The notes beneath the pieces were generated by a model that worked only from the letters and a program-made list of their open reading frames with translations, was not told where the DNA came from and made no database searches. A program made the position numbers and the translations under genes. A stretch of 64,000 nucleotides of DNA. Origin: Acestrorhynchus altus (lineage: Eukaryota; Chordata; Actinopteri; Characiformes; Acestrorhynchidae). The stretch covers positions 23,079,399 to 23,143,398 of the forward strand of contig CM067522.1 of the NCBI GenBank assembly GCA_034509495.1. The letters are read 5' to 3'. Positions 46,908 through 57,479 of the stretch are shown piece by piece (position 1 is the stretch's first letter; each line of letters starts with the position of its first letter).

Positions 46908-47004
46908 GACGTCACACACCCAGAACACACCCCTGGGCCCGCGTCACGCCCGTCCTCGCCGCCTATTGGTCAGCGGGAAGGCGTGGCCGTTAGGATCAAC
47001 CAAT
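46908..47004 (-). promoter_or_regulatory. hk2: hk2 proximal promoter: CRE and opposed CCAAT boxes
   Basis: A perfect palindromic CRE (TGACGTCA) lies at 46908-46915, 113 bp upstream of the hk2 ATG. Further upstream are CCAAT in gene orientation (ATTGG on plus, 46965-46969) and a reversed CCAAT (47000-47004). A CRE plus a direct and an inverted CCAAT box is the arrangement known for rodent/human HK2 promoters. The stretch 46900-46990 is also GC-rich. The transcription start is inferred to lie between the CRE and the ATG. Confidence 0.6.
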
Positions 47005-47099
47005 GAAATTAATTCTAATATTATTTATATATTATATATGATTTTTATTATATTTCACTCATAGTATCAATATGAAAGTGTTTTCATTCATTAAACGTT

Positions 47100-47890
47100 T
47101 AAACGTTTTCTCGCGTTAAATTAAATCTTTTTTCCATTGTCGTTGAGATGTGTTAGCTTAGCTACATGCTAAAGTTTTTAACTTTTTTTTAGTTTTTCTT
47201 TTTTAAAGTCACTTAAAGAAATGAAAGAAGTTTGTTTAGTGTTTTCATGAATAAAATAAAAGTTGCCATGGAGAGGATGTTAGCATGTTAACTTTGCTAC
47301 ATGCTAATGTTTTAAAGTTGCATAGTTTTGTTTTTTAAGCTACTTAAACTCTAGATTTCCCTCAAATAAAGGTATTCAATAAATGTATTATAATATAAAC
47401 GTGTTTTTATGAATTAAATAAACTTTTAAGTTGTTGCCATGGAGATGTTTACAGATGGTAGCTTGGCTTAGATGCTAATGTTTGTAGTTGGTTTGTTTTT
47501 AAATTTAAATTTCTGAAATGTTTCAAATGAAAATGAATTTTATTGAAATGTTTCCAAATTAAATCAAACCTTGAGAGCTTTATTGTGTATATTTTGTTAG
47601 TTAGTTTAGCTACATGCTAACATTTTTACTTACTTTTTCTTTTTTTAGTTTTTCTTTTTTAATATCGCTTAAATGTCAGATTATGTTTGCTCAATGTTCT
47701 CTCACATTAAATAAACCTTCAAGTTGTTGCCATGGAGATGATTTTTCATGTTAGCTTTGCTTTTTCAGTTGCGTAGTTTCATTTTTAAACACTAGATTTC
47801 ACTGAAAGGCGTTAAAGGTATTTTAATATAAAAGGGTTTTTATACAATCAATAAATGTATAAATATTGCCATGGATTTGTTTGTTAGTTA
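47100..47890 (-). repeat. diverged tandem repeats upstream of hk2, AT-rich
   Basis: GTTGCCATGGAGATG, TTAGCTT(A/T)GCTACATGCTAA and AATTAAATAAACCTT motifs recur near 47140, 47261, 47434, 47598, 47723 and 47866. Spacing is about 120-170 bp. It looks like old tandem duplication; no gene is visible. Confidence 0.65.
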
Positions 47891-48717
47891 GCTAAGAAAC
47901 CTCTGGATTCGAGCATCTTTCAACTATATAAGGATATTTTCTGAGTGACCAGCAAAGCACTGGATAAAAGTATCTGCCAAATGTCATGAATGTAAATGTA
48001 ATGTCTTGTTGCTATAAGTGACACAAAATGTTTTAAATATTATGTAATATTGTTGGAAACTGCTCTCTAGTGTATGTGTAACATAACATTCATGTTAACG
48101 TAAAGACCTCATAAGGCTTGTTTATACTCCCTTAATGTACAAAAATGAATAAGTTACGTTTGAGTGATGTAACAGTCAGGTGGTCACGATAACATACTTA
48201 ATACGAAAACCATGGAAGAAGCTAAAAGATGGTGTAAGCGGTTCCGTCATAAATTTTTCTTTGTCGTATCCATATCACACTGGTCACGTTTCTTTTGAAC
48301 TACTGCCTCCACACTGTCCCCTCATTTTCCGGTGGTTCTGCTCCGTTCCATCCGTATCCATAATCTTTCAGAGAACGCCCACAAATATGGACTAAAGGAA
48401 CACAGAGTACGGACGGAAGGGTCTGTAACTGTATGTACGGATAAGTATAAGGATGTGGGCAGCGACGGTTTCTCGTTTCACATGGGCGTTTTCGTTCTCG
48501 TACTTTAAGGTTGCTTCATGCAGACAGATATCCCAAGTTCCAAAAACTCATTTCAAAGACGTTCCCCCCGGACCCGGACCCTGACTTGAGATGGGAGAAT
48601 TCATATGACCTGAAGTTCCTTCATTTGTGAACAGTGAATGACTCATAGAAGCAACTCCTTCCCCACCCAGTGTCAATTTCATATACAACCTATATATACC
48701 TGAAGGTGAAATGAGTG

Positions 48718-48719
<2 letters not shown>

Positions 48720-48754
<35 letters not shown>

Positions 48755-48768
48755 ACACACACATATGT

Positions 48769-48799
<31 letters not shown>

Positions 48800-48835
48800 T
48801 ACACATATGTACACACACACACACACACACACACT
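48720..48835 (+). repeat. compound CA microsatellite with CATATGTA spacers
   Basis: Three CA runs separated by near-identical ACATATGTACACAC segments, implying duplication of a CA-plus-spacer unit. Confidence 0.95.
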
Positions 48836-49164
48836 GTTCTAGAAGAGCACAGATTCATTTTGGCAGGGAGCACAGGGGCACTGTGGCAGCATCTCATTTT
48901 CAGGCCTGTGCACTAATGGCCTGTGTGGGCTGCAATCGCATGACATGAGCGTAGGTAGAACATCTGTTCAGAACAGAGCTTCTCAGCTCAGGTCCTGAAG
49001 AGCTGCTGAATGGAGTAGATATTCTAGATGGAATATGAGGAAGACTGTGGTCTCTAATTTATACAACAAGGTGGTGAATCTGATATTAATCAGAGACAAC
49101 CAGTCTGGTTCACCGGTTCACTGTCAATGAGTAACTCGAGAACTGGTCCACTCCCTTTGGATGT

Positions 49165-49590
49165 AACACTATTCGGAAAAAAGTATTGTGACACCTGCTT
49201 ATTCACTGTTTCTTCTGAAATCAGAAGTATTAAAAATAGTTTATCCTGCTTTTATTGTCTCTACTGTCCAGAGAAGACTTTCTACTAGGTCCTGCAGCAT
49301 TGCTGTACAGATTTGATTGCATTCAGTCATAAGAGGGGGAGAATGTTGGATGATCAACATATAGAGCTGGACAATTCAGCCAAAACTGACAATCAGAACC
49401 TCTAACCAACTTTCAGTAAAACAACCCCCTGATGACTATGTCATGGTGATCAGTGGCTACTAACCCAGAACCCTGAAGGGCCATAAGAAGATGACAGCTC
49501 TTGAAAATCATACCTTCATTTCATATAAATGAAAATCATTCCAGAGAACACAGTTCCACTGCTCCACAGCTCAATGCTTTATATCAGATT
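49165..49590 (+). mobile_element. second MITE-like family, internally rearranged
   Basis: AAAAAGTATTGTGACACCTG, GACTTTCTACTAGGTCCTGC and the later CAGTTCCACTGCTCCACAGC; the middle 200 bp is not family sequence. Confidence 0.65.
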
Positions 49591-49624
49591 CCAGTTCATG
49601 TTTACTGCTCTGTCCACGTGAACA

Positions 49625-49860
49625 TGAGACTCTGACTGATCAGAGAGAGGGGGCGGGGCTGATGATCAACCTGCATACAGACTCTGACTGATCAGAGAGA
49701 GGGGGCGGGGCTGATGCTCAACCTGCATACAGACTCTGACTGATCAGAGAGAGGGGGCGGGGCTGATGCTCAACCTGCATACAGACACTGACTGATCAGA
49801 GAGAGGGGGCGGGGCTGATGCTCAACCTGCATACAGACTCTGACTGATCAGAGAGAGGGT
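49625..49860 (-). repeat. 52-bp minisatellite, inverted partner array
   Basis: Reverse complement of the 38.2 kb unit (ACTCTGACTGATCAGAGAGA, GGGGGCGGGGCTGATG), about 4.5 clean copies. It is preceded by CACGTGAACATGAG, the same flank as at 38.68 kb. Confidence 0.93.
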
Positions 49861-50124
49861 TACAAATTATTAATTTATTTGAAATAAAATGATTAAATTA
49901 ATCAGAATTCTTGCATTTTCTTTTGTCTGGATGATCAATTTCCAACAGGATTTCAGAGATCATTCATTCATTCAAATGAGGACAAATTAGAGTAGTCTAG
50001 AATCTCCTGAACATATTGTCTGGTATGTCTGACTGTCTCCTTTAAAAACCTTGATGTTTTATTGAATAAACTATGAAAACATCCCACAAAATTAGCCCAG
50101 AGTTCTAAAGCTTAAAGTAGTTGA

Positions 50125-50175
50125 ATGCATTAAAAGGGCTGTCCACAAACTTTAGGACATATAGTGCATCAACTG
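50125..50175 (+). mobile_element. second MITE-like family, right end
   Basis: GAATGCATTAAAAGGGCTGT and CACAAACTTTAGGACATATA. Confidence 0.6.
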
Positions 50176-50969
50176 AATCTGTTTCCTCCCTGAATGTGAG
50201 AAATGTATCTGAAACCTCAGGATATGAGCTCATACAGTTACAGGGTGGACGTGCAATCTGTCACACCACCGTCGTCTTGCTTCAGCCCAGTGTTACGAAA
50301 GTCTCTTGGTGACACAGGTTATTTCCTGAGCTTGGAAACTCTTTGCTTTAACTTGACCTTTCAGAGCCAATGAACTTTCTGATTCAAGGCCTCACCAGGT
50401 CTCTCCATCTCAGCAATTACGTCCATCTGCAGGACGAGCACAACGAGACAAAACTGGGCTGGATGTGTTCTGGAAGTAGTTGCCAAGGCAGGAGCATGTG
50501 ATGTAAGCTAGCAGCTGATTAGATTCCAAACCTACTGCATTTTTGATCGGCCGCATGACCACATCTCAAAGAACACCTACATCACATTGTGTCAGCAAGC
50601 TGGATGACATGCCAAAAACCCTTGGTCTGGAGACAATTTCAGCCTTGGCACAAGTTAAACATATTTCTGCTGTTGAGTCTGTAATTGTGGTTCTCAGCCA
50701 CCTCCTGCATTCCTTTACAGGATCTCAAAAAATACATACAAGAAAGACAGAGAACAAAAATATTTCCACACCTTTCTGTGACCAAGGGCAGCTAACAGAG
50801 AACGGAAACAGCAAGAGTGTAGTCAACGCCCAACAGGAACCTTGGCTTTAAAAAGGAAATGAATGCATTTTCATTTCAAAAGAAGAATAAATATAAAAAC
50901 ATGACCAGTGAGATGTTTTTAGGGTAACCTGATCACATTTAGGGTTGTGCAAATATATTGAACATCCTT

Positions 50970-51122
50970 AAAGATCAGCAGCAGTGTAGTTACTGAAACT
51001 GTATCAGAAACACAGTCCGGTAGCCGGTATTAAAGATCAGCAGTGTAGTTACTGAAACTGTATCAGAAACACAGTCCGGTAGCCGGTATTAAAGATCAGC
51101 AGCAGTGTAGTTACTGAAACTA
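50970..51122 (-). repeat. 60-bp satellite, isolated short array
   Basis: About 2.4 clean units (AGTTACTGAAACTGTATCAG, AAACACAGTCCGGTAGCC) without a core element, in the orientation of copies B and C, between hk2 and figla. Confidence 0.9.
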
Positions 51123-51124
51123 AC

Positions 51125-51780
51125 ACCAACCACAAAGCCAGTTCAAAGTCCATCCACGTTTACTTCCTCATTCAGTCTTCTTGCTGTGATCTGTCCTATA
51201 AATCTTACATTTAATCAGCATCACCTTCATTGTCTTTATTTTGAGAGTCAGTTTAAAAGTAGATGAATTCAGATTGAAGGTGGATGAATAACTGCTGTAA
51301 AGAACTGTAAACACACAACAGGTGAGTGAGAGGCTCTTCAGGCTCCTCATGACTGAATTCCCTGAAAAATAATCATGCAAATTAGAACAAGCACATCAAA
51401 TGTATATATTCATAGCTTTGATCTTCTCCTGACTGCCCTTATGTTCCTCACCATCATCAAAGCCCAGTTCACGTTGACGTATGCAGTCCCCGGGGGCCGT
51501 GACTCTCTGCATTGTTTAAGATAATGGGGGTTGATTGTTAATGTTGCTCATGCAGAAGATGTAGAGCATCTTCTCAGAAAACCTGTGGATTCCTATGAAT
51601 TTCCACTCAAGCTTTTCCATCACTGTGGCACTCAAGCTTCTGAAGGGACTACGAGGGATAATCTGTGTAATCCATGATGCACCCGATGTAGGATTACCTA
51701 TTTATAGACAGGTAGTTCAGACCCAGGTTGGCATGAGAACAAAATAGTGCCTTTGCAAGAGAGAAAGCAGCAGAAATCAA
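51125..51780. other. intergenic, no gene seen
   Basis: Moderately AT-rich unique sequence between a satellite remnant and a palindromic-element fragment. Confidence 0.5.
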
Positions 51781-51784
51781 AGCC

Positions 51785-52040
51785 ATGTCCGTCCTATCAG
51801 CTCCTCTGATCACACAGGAGAACGTTGTGGTTCTATAATTCCAGACTGTGGTTCATCTGTTTCTCTGCAGACTTTCTTCTCCTCCTTTCACCCTGATCTT
51901 CAATGATCAGGACCCCACAGGACCACAGAGACAACAGCAGTGCTGCTGGAGTGTTTAAACACTGTGTCCACTCACTGTCCACTCTATCAGACACTCCTAC
52001 CGAGTGTCTCCACCTTGTAGATGTAAAGTCAGAGACAGAA
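51785..52040. mobile_element. palindromic DNA element, left fragment
   Basis: Starts CCTATCAGCTCCTCTGATCA, passes through the TCTGCAGACTTTCTTCTCC arm and breaks in the CACCTTGTAGATGTAAAGTC middle. Confidence 0.75.
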
Positions 52041-52799
52041 GCTCACTGTACAGCTTTCACTGTAGACACATTGTATATACATTATTACACTGTATATCTG
52101 CAGTGTTCCTTTGAACCAGGTTACAGTAACACGGGTGAAAACAGTGTGGGCGCCGGGTTTGCTGACGACCTGCCTGGACATGTTGGTCATTTTGGAGGTG
52201 AATACCTGCAGTGAGCATGTAAACACGGCTTCATCCGATTGTTGAGTAGAACATGTGTAAAAACCTCGCAGTGTCCACCCCGAAGCAGCACAGTGTTCAC
52301 AAAAACCCGAGCATGGACTTTCAGGTGTGAGGACGTCCTCACTCTTCAGATGGTCATGTTTGTGGAGGCCCACAGGTCTGTATTTCAGGGCCTATGAAAT
52401 GGAACACTAATGTAGATATTAGATGAAAAACTGGATGAAATAAAGATCTACTGGTCGTTACTGGTTTCAGACTGAATGACGCTGCTTCTTGGCACCAAAA
52501 CCAGTTAGAAATAACTTTTAAACTGAGTTTTAGTATGATTTATGTCAACGTCCTCGGTGAGACTCATTACACGACTCGTCCAGACCTTTAAAAACCACAG
52601 GACGCGTGTGTACATTGTGAGACTGATTCAGCTCAGTGAGCACAGTCGGCTGGGACTGTTAGACTCAGAGCTCAACACAAAGTCCAGCGTTTGTTTGGAT
52701 TCAACATTGTCCAAAAACGTCCAAAGATATCAGTGTATGATGGAATCAGGTCCTTTATAACGTGATAAAGAGGGGGCAGGGTTTTAATCACACGGTTGT

Positions 52800-52885
52800 G
52801 AAATCAATGGTATTAAAATGTTGGATTAACATTAATTAGTCTCTACTGTCCAGGAAAGACTTTCTACTAGAATCTAGAACATTGG
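52800..52885 (+). mobile_element. second MITE-like family, fragment
   Basis: TCTCTACTGTCCAGGAAAGA then CTTTCTACTAGAATCTAGAA, breaking into the right arm of the palindromic family. Confidence 0.55.
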
Positions 52886-53135
52886 ATGGATCCACCACCA
52901 TGTCAGTGTGACTGCAGTGCTGAGAATGACCCACCACCCACATAATATCTGCTCTGTGGTGGTCCTGTGGGGTCCTGATCATTGAAGATCAGGGTGAAAG
53001 AAGGAGAATAAAGTCTGCAGAGAAACAGATGAACTACAGTCTGAATTATAGAACAACAAAGATCTCCTGAGTGGTCAGAGGAGCTGATAGAGTGGACAGA
53101 GAGAGGAGGAAGAAGGAGCTATGTTATGGCTGATC
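52885..53135. mobile_element. palindromic DNA element, right arm
   Basis: Right arm only, from CACCACCATGTCAGTGTGAC to AGCTATGTTATGGCTGATCA, 0.8 kb upstream of figla. Confidence 0.75.
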
Positions 53136-53404
53136 AGTGTGAGTATAAATATATATATAATAAGTAAGAAGAGCATACGGTGTGGGTTGGTTAATAATCG
53201 TTAAGCGACGCTGAAAGATGCAGTGCTGTGGGACACAAGTTCACACACTGATGTGTGATCAGGTCCAGATACGGATGTTAAAACATCTGCCGGAACACGA
53301 CCACACTTTACTGTAATTACTCCCACAGGGAACGCTCGCGGGTGGCGGGTAGGAGACAAACAGTTTATACAATCATAGTTTGAGCTCTCATTAGGCTGCC
53401 TCCT

Positions 53405-53785
53405 ACAGTGTCTTACGGCCCCCTACAGCCTCCTACAGTCTCCTACAGCCTCATACGGCGTCCTACAGCCCCCTACAGCCTCCTACGGCCTCCTACAGCC
53501 CCCTACAGTCTCCTACAATGTCTTACGGCCTCATACGGCCACCTACAGTCTCCTACAGCCTCATACAGCCTCATACGGCCACCTACAGCCTCCTACGGCC
53601 TCCTACGGCCCACGGCCTCCTACGGCCCCCTACTGCCTCATACGGCCTCCTACAGCCCCCTACAGCCTCCTACAGCCTCATACGGCCTCATACGGCCACC
53701 TACAGCCTCATACGGCCTCCTACAGCCCCCTACAGTCTCCTACAGCCTCCTACAGCCTCATACGGCCACCTATAGTCTCCTACAG
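53405..53785 (+). repeat. 10-bp minisatellite just upstream of figla
   Basis: About 38 units of TACRGCCYCC-type sequence (TACAGCCTCC, TACGGCCTCA and variants), ending 165 bp before the figla ATG. It is open in several frames only because the unit lacks stops. Confidence 0.9.
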
Positions 53786-53883
53786 GCTGAAGGTGAGACA
53801 GCGCTGAAACCCAGCCCCAACAGGTATGTGCGCATGCGCGCCACACTGACAGCCAATCAGGGGCGGGGGCGGAGCCTGAGACA

Positions 53884-53911
53884 CAGGTGTTTAATGGGCG
53901 GCGCACAGGTG
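53884..53911 (+). promoter_or_regulatory. two CAGGTG E-boxes upstream of figla
   Basis: CAGGTG occurs at 53884-53889 and 53906-53911, within 65 bp of the figla start codon, in a GC-rich stretch. bHLH dimers bind CANNTG, so auto- or cross-regulation is possible. Such hexamers are common, so this is weak. Confidence 0.3.
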
Positions 53912-53948
53912 AGGTGCGCAGGGCGTAGAGGACAGCTGTGTGTGAGAC

Positions 53949-54164
53949 ATGTCCAGCAGGAGTGTACGGGCGGTGCTGATGCGGGTCCCCGAGCGCGAGC
54001 TGATGGGGGACGTCTTGCTGCGGGAGCGCGCAGAGCCGTTGCTGCCCGTGCACGTGCACATCGCCAAGTACCTGCGCGCGGACAGCGGACAGTACGTGGA
54101 CACGGAGGACAGGGAGGACGCCGCCAAGAAGAGACAGATCGCCAACGCTAAAGAGCGGCTGCGG
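53949..54164 (+). CDS. figla: figla exon 1 (N-terminus and basic region)
   Basis: Seventy-two codons starting MSSRSVRAVLMRVPERELMG, including an acidic segment and the DNA-binding basic region NAKERLR. The donor is CGG|gtgact. A longer overlapping frame starting at 53408 is out of register and comes from the upstream minisatellite. Confidence 0.92.
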
Positions 54165-56498
54165 GTGACTGTCCTCTGCTCACACAGCCATAACATTACA
54201 ACCACCTTTCTGGAGGTGCGCTGTGCTGTCTCCGTTGTACCCCTGCAGTGTCCCGTGTGGACATAAGGCCCCTGCAGTCTCCCTGGTGTACATGAGGCCC
54301 CTCCAGTGTCCCCGGTGTACATGAGGCCCCTGCAGTGTCCCGTGTGGACATAAGGCCCCTGCAGTGTCCCCTGTGGACATGAGGCCCCTGCAGTGTCCCC
54401 TGTGGACATGAGGCCCCTGCAGTGTCCCCTGTGTACATAAGGTCCCTGCAGTGTCCCGTGTGTACTTATGACCCCTGCAGTGTCCCGTGTAGACATAAGG
54501 TCCCTGCAGTGTCCCGTGTGGACGTAAGGCCCTTGCAGTGTCCTGTGGGGACATAAGAGACCAGTACTGTCCAGTCCAGTACTGTATGTAGATATGAGCT
54601 TTCTCTCTCACTCTCTCTGTATTTGTCTCTCACTCCCTCTGTCTCTCTCTCATCCTCATAGTATAATTGTTCAACTTTTGCTTTTCCCTCAATGTCCTGT
54701 TCTTTGGCTCCCTCATCAGGTGAAGAGCTTGAACAGCATGTTCTCCTACCTGAGAAGGATCGTTCCGGTGATGCCCCGGGACCACAAGCCCAGTAAGGTG
54801 GACATGCTGAGGGCAGCGACCGAGTACATCCGTCTGCTCTCGTCTGTGCTCAATGACTCCTCCGGACACGTGAGTGGAGAATCTGAAGGCTTTAGTAAAT
54901 AGATAAGTCAGGGGGAGAAGACCCCCCGGACCCTCCGTGTGAAGGTGGAGTAACGAAAGTAGAGTTGAAATGTTCTTGCAGAGCAATGAAGACACAAAGG
55001 AGCTCCTGGAGAATCTAAGCAGCTGTTCGAGCTCAGAGGACAGATGTGCTGACCTCTGGAACATGGAGGTGGGTTTCCTTCACACCTGTTCAGGACCTCC
55101 TTCAGTTGTTTGTAAAACACATTTTTCTTAAATGCCCACATTTATCGTCAGAGTGTACGAACAAAGTAAGACATAAAGACTGCGTGACCTCCAAAGACGA
55201 TTTGACTGCAAACTCGTATCTGTCTGCGCAGCTCCTGGTGTTTGTGCAGCTGAATCTGAGGGAAAGTTTTCAGGTCCATTTAATGGACTGATGTTTTCAT
55301 GAAGGTGGCCACCATCAGTGGTACAGATGTTGCCTCGTGTCCTCACTCACACGCTCACTCCCATGTTCTCGCGCCCTTCTCTTAAGGTCCTGAACTCTCC
55401 AGAGGAAGGGAGCTTGAATGCTCCTCTGGTGCCTACAGCACCAGCAGCAGATGATTCTGACCTGAGCAGCATGGCAGTACAGTGCGTCGTCCCCGTCTAC
55501 ATCGTTCAGGTCGGCTCTGATCACACCTTGGTAAGAACTCTGCATGTCCACACGAGGGCTGAGCAGTCGTACCGAGTGCTGAGAAGGACCCTCACCCATA
55601 TATATATTAGATCAGATTAGATAGAACTTTTATTGATCCCTTGGGAGGGTTCTCTCAGGGAACTTAAGGTTCCAGCAGCAGCGTAAGTACAGAAAAGGGT
55701 AGAAAGAGATAATAATTTAGTAAATAAAACACTATATAAATATAAATAATATATAATATAGAGACTATATTACAATATACAATATAGATAAATAGTGCAT
55801 GAAATAACAAGTCCAGTAGGAGGCGGTGTTGCACATTATTATTGCACTTTTAAACTGTCCAGTTGTGGTTGTGAGTTACTGGTTGGTTCCTACTCGTTCC
55901 CATCCTCCATCCTCCTGTTCCCCCTCCTCCTCCCAGAGAGGAGGTGTACAGTCTGATGCAGGACAGTGTTTTTAAGTCTGTTGGTCCTGCACTTGGGAAG
56001 GACAGTCTCTCACTGAACAGGCTCCTCTGGTGGCTGATGACAGTGTGTAGAGGATGACTGATATTGTCCATAATGTCCAGTAGCTTCTTCAGAGTCCTCT
56101 TCTCTGCCACCGACACCAGAGAGTCCAGCTTTTTGCCAACCACAGAGCCAGACTGCCTGATCAGTTTGTCCAGCCTGTGTGTGTCCTTCTTGGATATGCT
56201 GTCCCCCCAGCACACCACAGTGTAGAACAGGACACTGGCGACCACGGACTGATTAAACATCCCCAGGAGTTTCCTGCAGATGTTGAAGGACTGTAGCCTC
56301 CTCAGAAAGTACAGCCTGCTCTGTCCCTTTCTGTACAGGTGGTCGATGGTACATGACCAGTCCAGCTTGCTGTCCAGCCACAGCCCGAGGTACTTAAAGG
56401 AGTCCACAGCCTCCACCTCATGTCCCTTGATCGGAACTGGTTGTGACTTTGGTCTGGACCTCCCAAAGTCGATTATATAAATATTGTATTTATTGTTG

Positions 56499-56529
<31 letters not shown>

Positions 56530-56634
56530 AGATGGATTTTATCATCAGGCTCGTGTCACCGATTCCTCAGAACAGCTGTCTGAAATAATAATCTCTGAAT
56601 CATCCTTCTGTTGCAGGTCTATCAGACGAGATGA
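53949..56634 (+). CDS. figla: factor in the germline alpha, bHLH (5 exons, gene span)
   Basis: Oocyte bHLH transcription factor that, in mammals, pairs with E12-type proteins at E-boxes of zona pellucida genes and is needed for follicle formation; fish figla is a female germline marker. Coding exons: 53949-54164, 54720-54869, 54982-55068, 55387-55530 and 56617-56634, giving 204 residues. All introns are GT-AG and in phase 0. The basic region (KKRQIANAKERLR, residues 60-72) ends exon 1. Helix-loop-helix (VKSLNSMFSYLRRIVP, then HKPSKVDMLRAATEYIRLL) fills exon 2; KPSKVD-LRAATEYI is the FIGLA-type signature. The tail is acidic and Ser-rich. ATG has G at -3. Another class-A-like bHLH is unlikely. 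Confidence 0.92.
54240..54560 (+). repeat. 29-bp minisatellite in figla intron 1
   Basis: About 11 units built on GTGTCCCCTGTGGACATGAG plus GCCCCTGCA; for example, units start at 54361 and 54390. Long open frames on the minus strand here are repeat artefacts. Confidence 0.9.
54720..54869 (+). CDS. figla: figla exon 2 (helix-loop-helix)
   Basis: Fifty codons from VKSLNSMFSYLRR to LNDSSGH, covering helix 1, the loop and helix 2. The acceptor is atcag and the donor gtgagt. Confidence 0.94.
54982..55068 (+). CDS. figla: figla exon 3
   Basis: Twenty-nine codons starting SNEDTKELLENLSSC, followed by an acidic stretch ending DLWNME. The acceptor is ttgcag and the donor gtgggt. Sequence after the bHLH is poorly conserved in the family, so this rests on splice sites and phase. 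Confidence 0.75.
55387..55530 (+). CDS. figla: figla exon 4
   Basis: Forty-eight codons starting VLNSPEEGSLNAPLVP and ending QVGSDHTL. The acceptor is cttaag and the donor gtaaga. It is phase 0 at both ends, in line with exons 3 and 5. Confidence 0.7.
55617..56480 (-). mobile_element. L2-type LINE, 3' fragment in figla intron 4
   Basis: On the minus strand an open frame of about 215 codons reads DSFKYLGLWLDSKLDWS, LYFLRRLQSFNICRKLLGMF and KLDKLIRQ-like sequence, the region after the reverse transcriptase core in many fish LINEs. It ends in a 3' tail containing CTCCCAAGGGATCAATAAA, the L2-family terminus. The element is 5' truncated next to an (ATT)n run at about 56493-56530. It lacks the RT catalytic motif and endonuclease, so it is dead. 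Confidence 0.85.
56493..56530 (+). repeat. (ATT)n microsatellite at LINE 5' end
   Basis: TTATTGTTGTT then ATT triplets, just past the truncated end of the LINE in figla intron 4. Confidence 0.93.
56617..56634 (+). CDS. figla: figla exon 5 (last codons and stop)
   Basis: After ttgcag the frame reads VYQTR and then TGA. The tiny terminal coding exon lies 1.09 kb past exon 4 because intron 4 hosts a LINE fragment. A polyadenylation signal follows at 56813. If intron 4 is not spliced here, the exon 4 frame would end elsewhere. Confidence 0.65.
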   Translation, partial: VYQTR

Positions 56635-56737
56635 AGCACAGGCTGAATTCCTGTATCACACTGTGAATTTGTTTGTATGTAAACATTTGTTATTGTTATT
56701 ATTTATGATTGTCAGCAGATTGTATTTCTTCACTTGT

Positions 56738-56771
56738 TTGTTTGTTTGTTTGTTTGTTTGTTTGTTTGTTT
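56738..56771 (+). repeat. (GTTT)n in figla 3' UTR
   Basis: About eight GTTT units between the figla stop and its polyadenylation signal. Confidence 0.95.
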
Positions 56772-56812
56772 GTGATGTAAATGCACTGCTTTGGTCACCT
56801 GAGCACTGATGT

Positions 56813-56818
56813 AATAAA
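56813..56818 (+). other. figla polyadenylation signal
   Basis: AATAAA 179 bp after the predicted stop, preceded by a GTTT-repeat 3' UTR. The position suits the end of a short 3' UTR. Confidence 0.6.
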
Positions 56819-56934
56819 GAGACACCAGCATTAAGTCTGATTCCTGATCGGTCAGGTGATCCAGCAGCCCTGAGGGCGTGTGGTCAGACATCCGGCCTCA
56901 CCTTAAAAGCCCCCTGTGAAGACCACCTAAAGCT

Positions 56935-57015
56935 CAGTAACTCTCTGCTGTCCAGGGAAGCCTTTCTACTAGATATATGAACATTGCGGTGAGAATTTGA
57001 TTGCAATAAAGAGCG
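56935..57015 (+). mobile_element. second MITE-like family, fragment
   Basis: CTGCTGTCCAGGGAAGCCTT and GGTGAGAATTTGATTGCAAT, 120 bp past the figla polyadenylation signal. Confidence 0.55.
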
Positions 57016-57479
57016 TGAGTTCAGGGTGGAGGTCAGGATGGACGGCACCGTGGCTGAGCGATGTGACCCGTGTCTGGATATGAGTGATGTAAAGCTGAAC
57101 GGTGTTTATCTGTAACAGCTGAAACACAGCAGACGGTGTATTTAATCATAACAACCTTAAATTACAATGTTTCTACGACAGAATGTGAACAAGACTGAAC
57201 TCTAGAACCATTTCCACACGTTTTCCCAGTGGGCTTCCATTATTCCCACCTCACCCCAGCGTAACCATATGGACATTTTATTATTGTGTACAAAAATATT
57301 TATATATTAATATTGTAATATATCATTATTTTCATATTTAATTGGGACTCTTATTGTGTTTTATTCTCAAATCAAAAATAGATTAAAAAAATTAGGTTTG
57401 GTTTGTTAATGACAATTTACCGTGCAGCTCTATAGCGCCCCCTTCCTTTGAGCTCTACACCGTTAAAGTGGGCGTCGGT

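Larger units (their letters stand above)
48840..50970. other. intergenic hk2-figla, mostly repeats
   Basis: Apart from the MITE pieces and the 52-bp array, 50175-50970 is unique sequence with a 102-codon plus frame (50543-50851) showing no family features. Confidence 0.45.

Noticed and set aside
53408..54151. 247-codon frame running into figla exon 1
   Set aside because: It is out of register with the bHLH frame and comes from the stop-free TACAGCCTCC minisatellite.
53891..54611. Minus-strand frames up to 201 codons over figla exon 1 and intron 1
   Set aside because: They overlap the supported figla exon and the 29-bp minisatellite; shadow frames.
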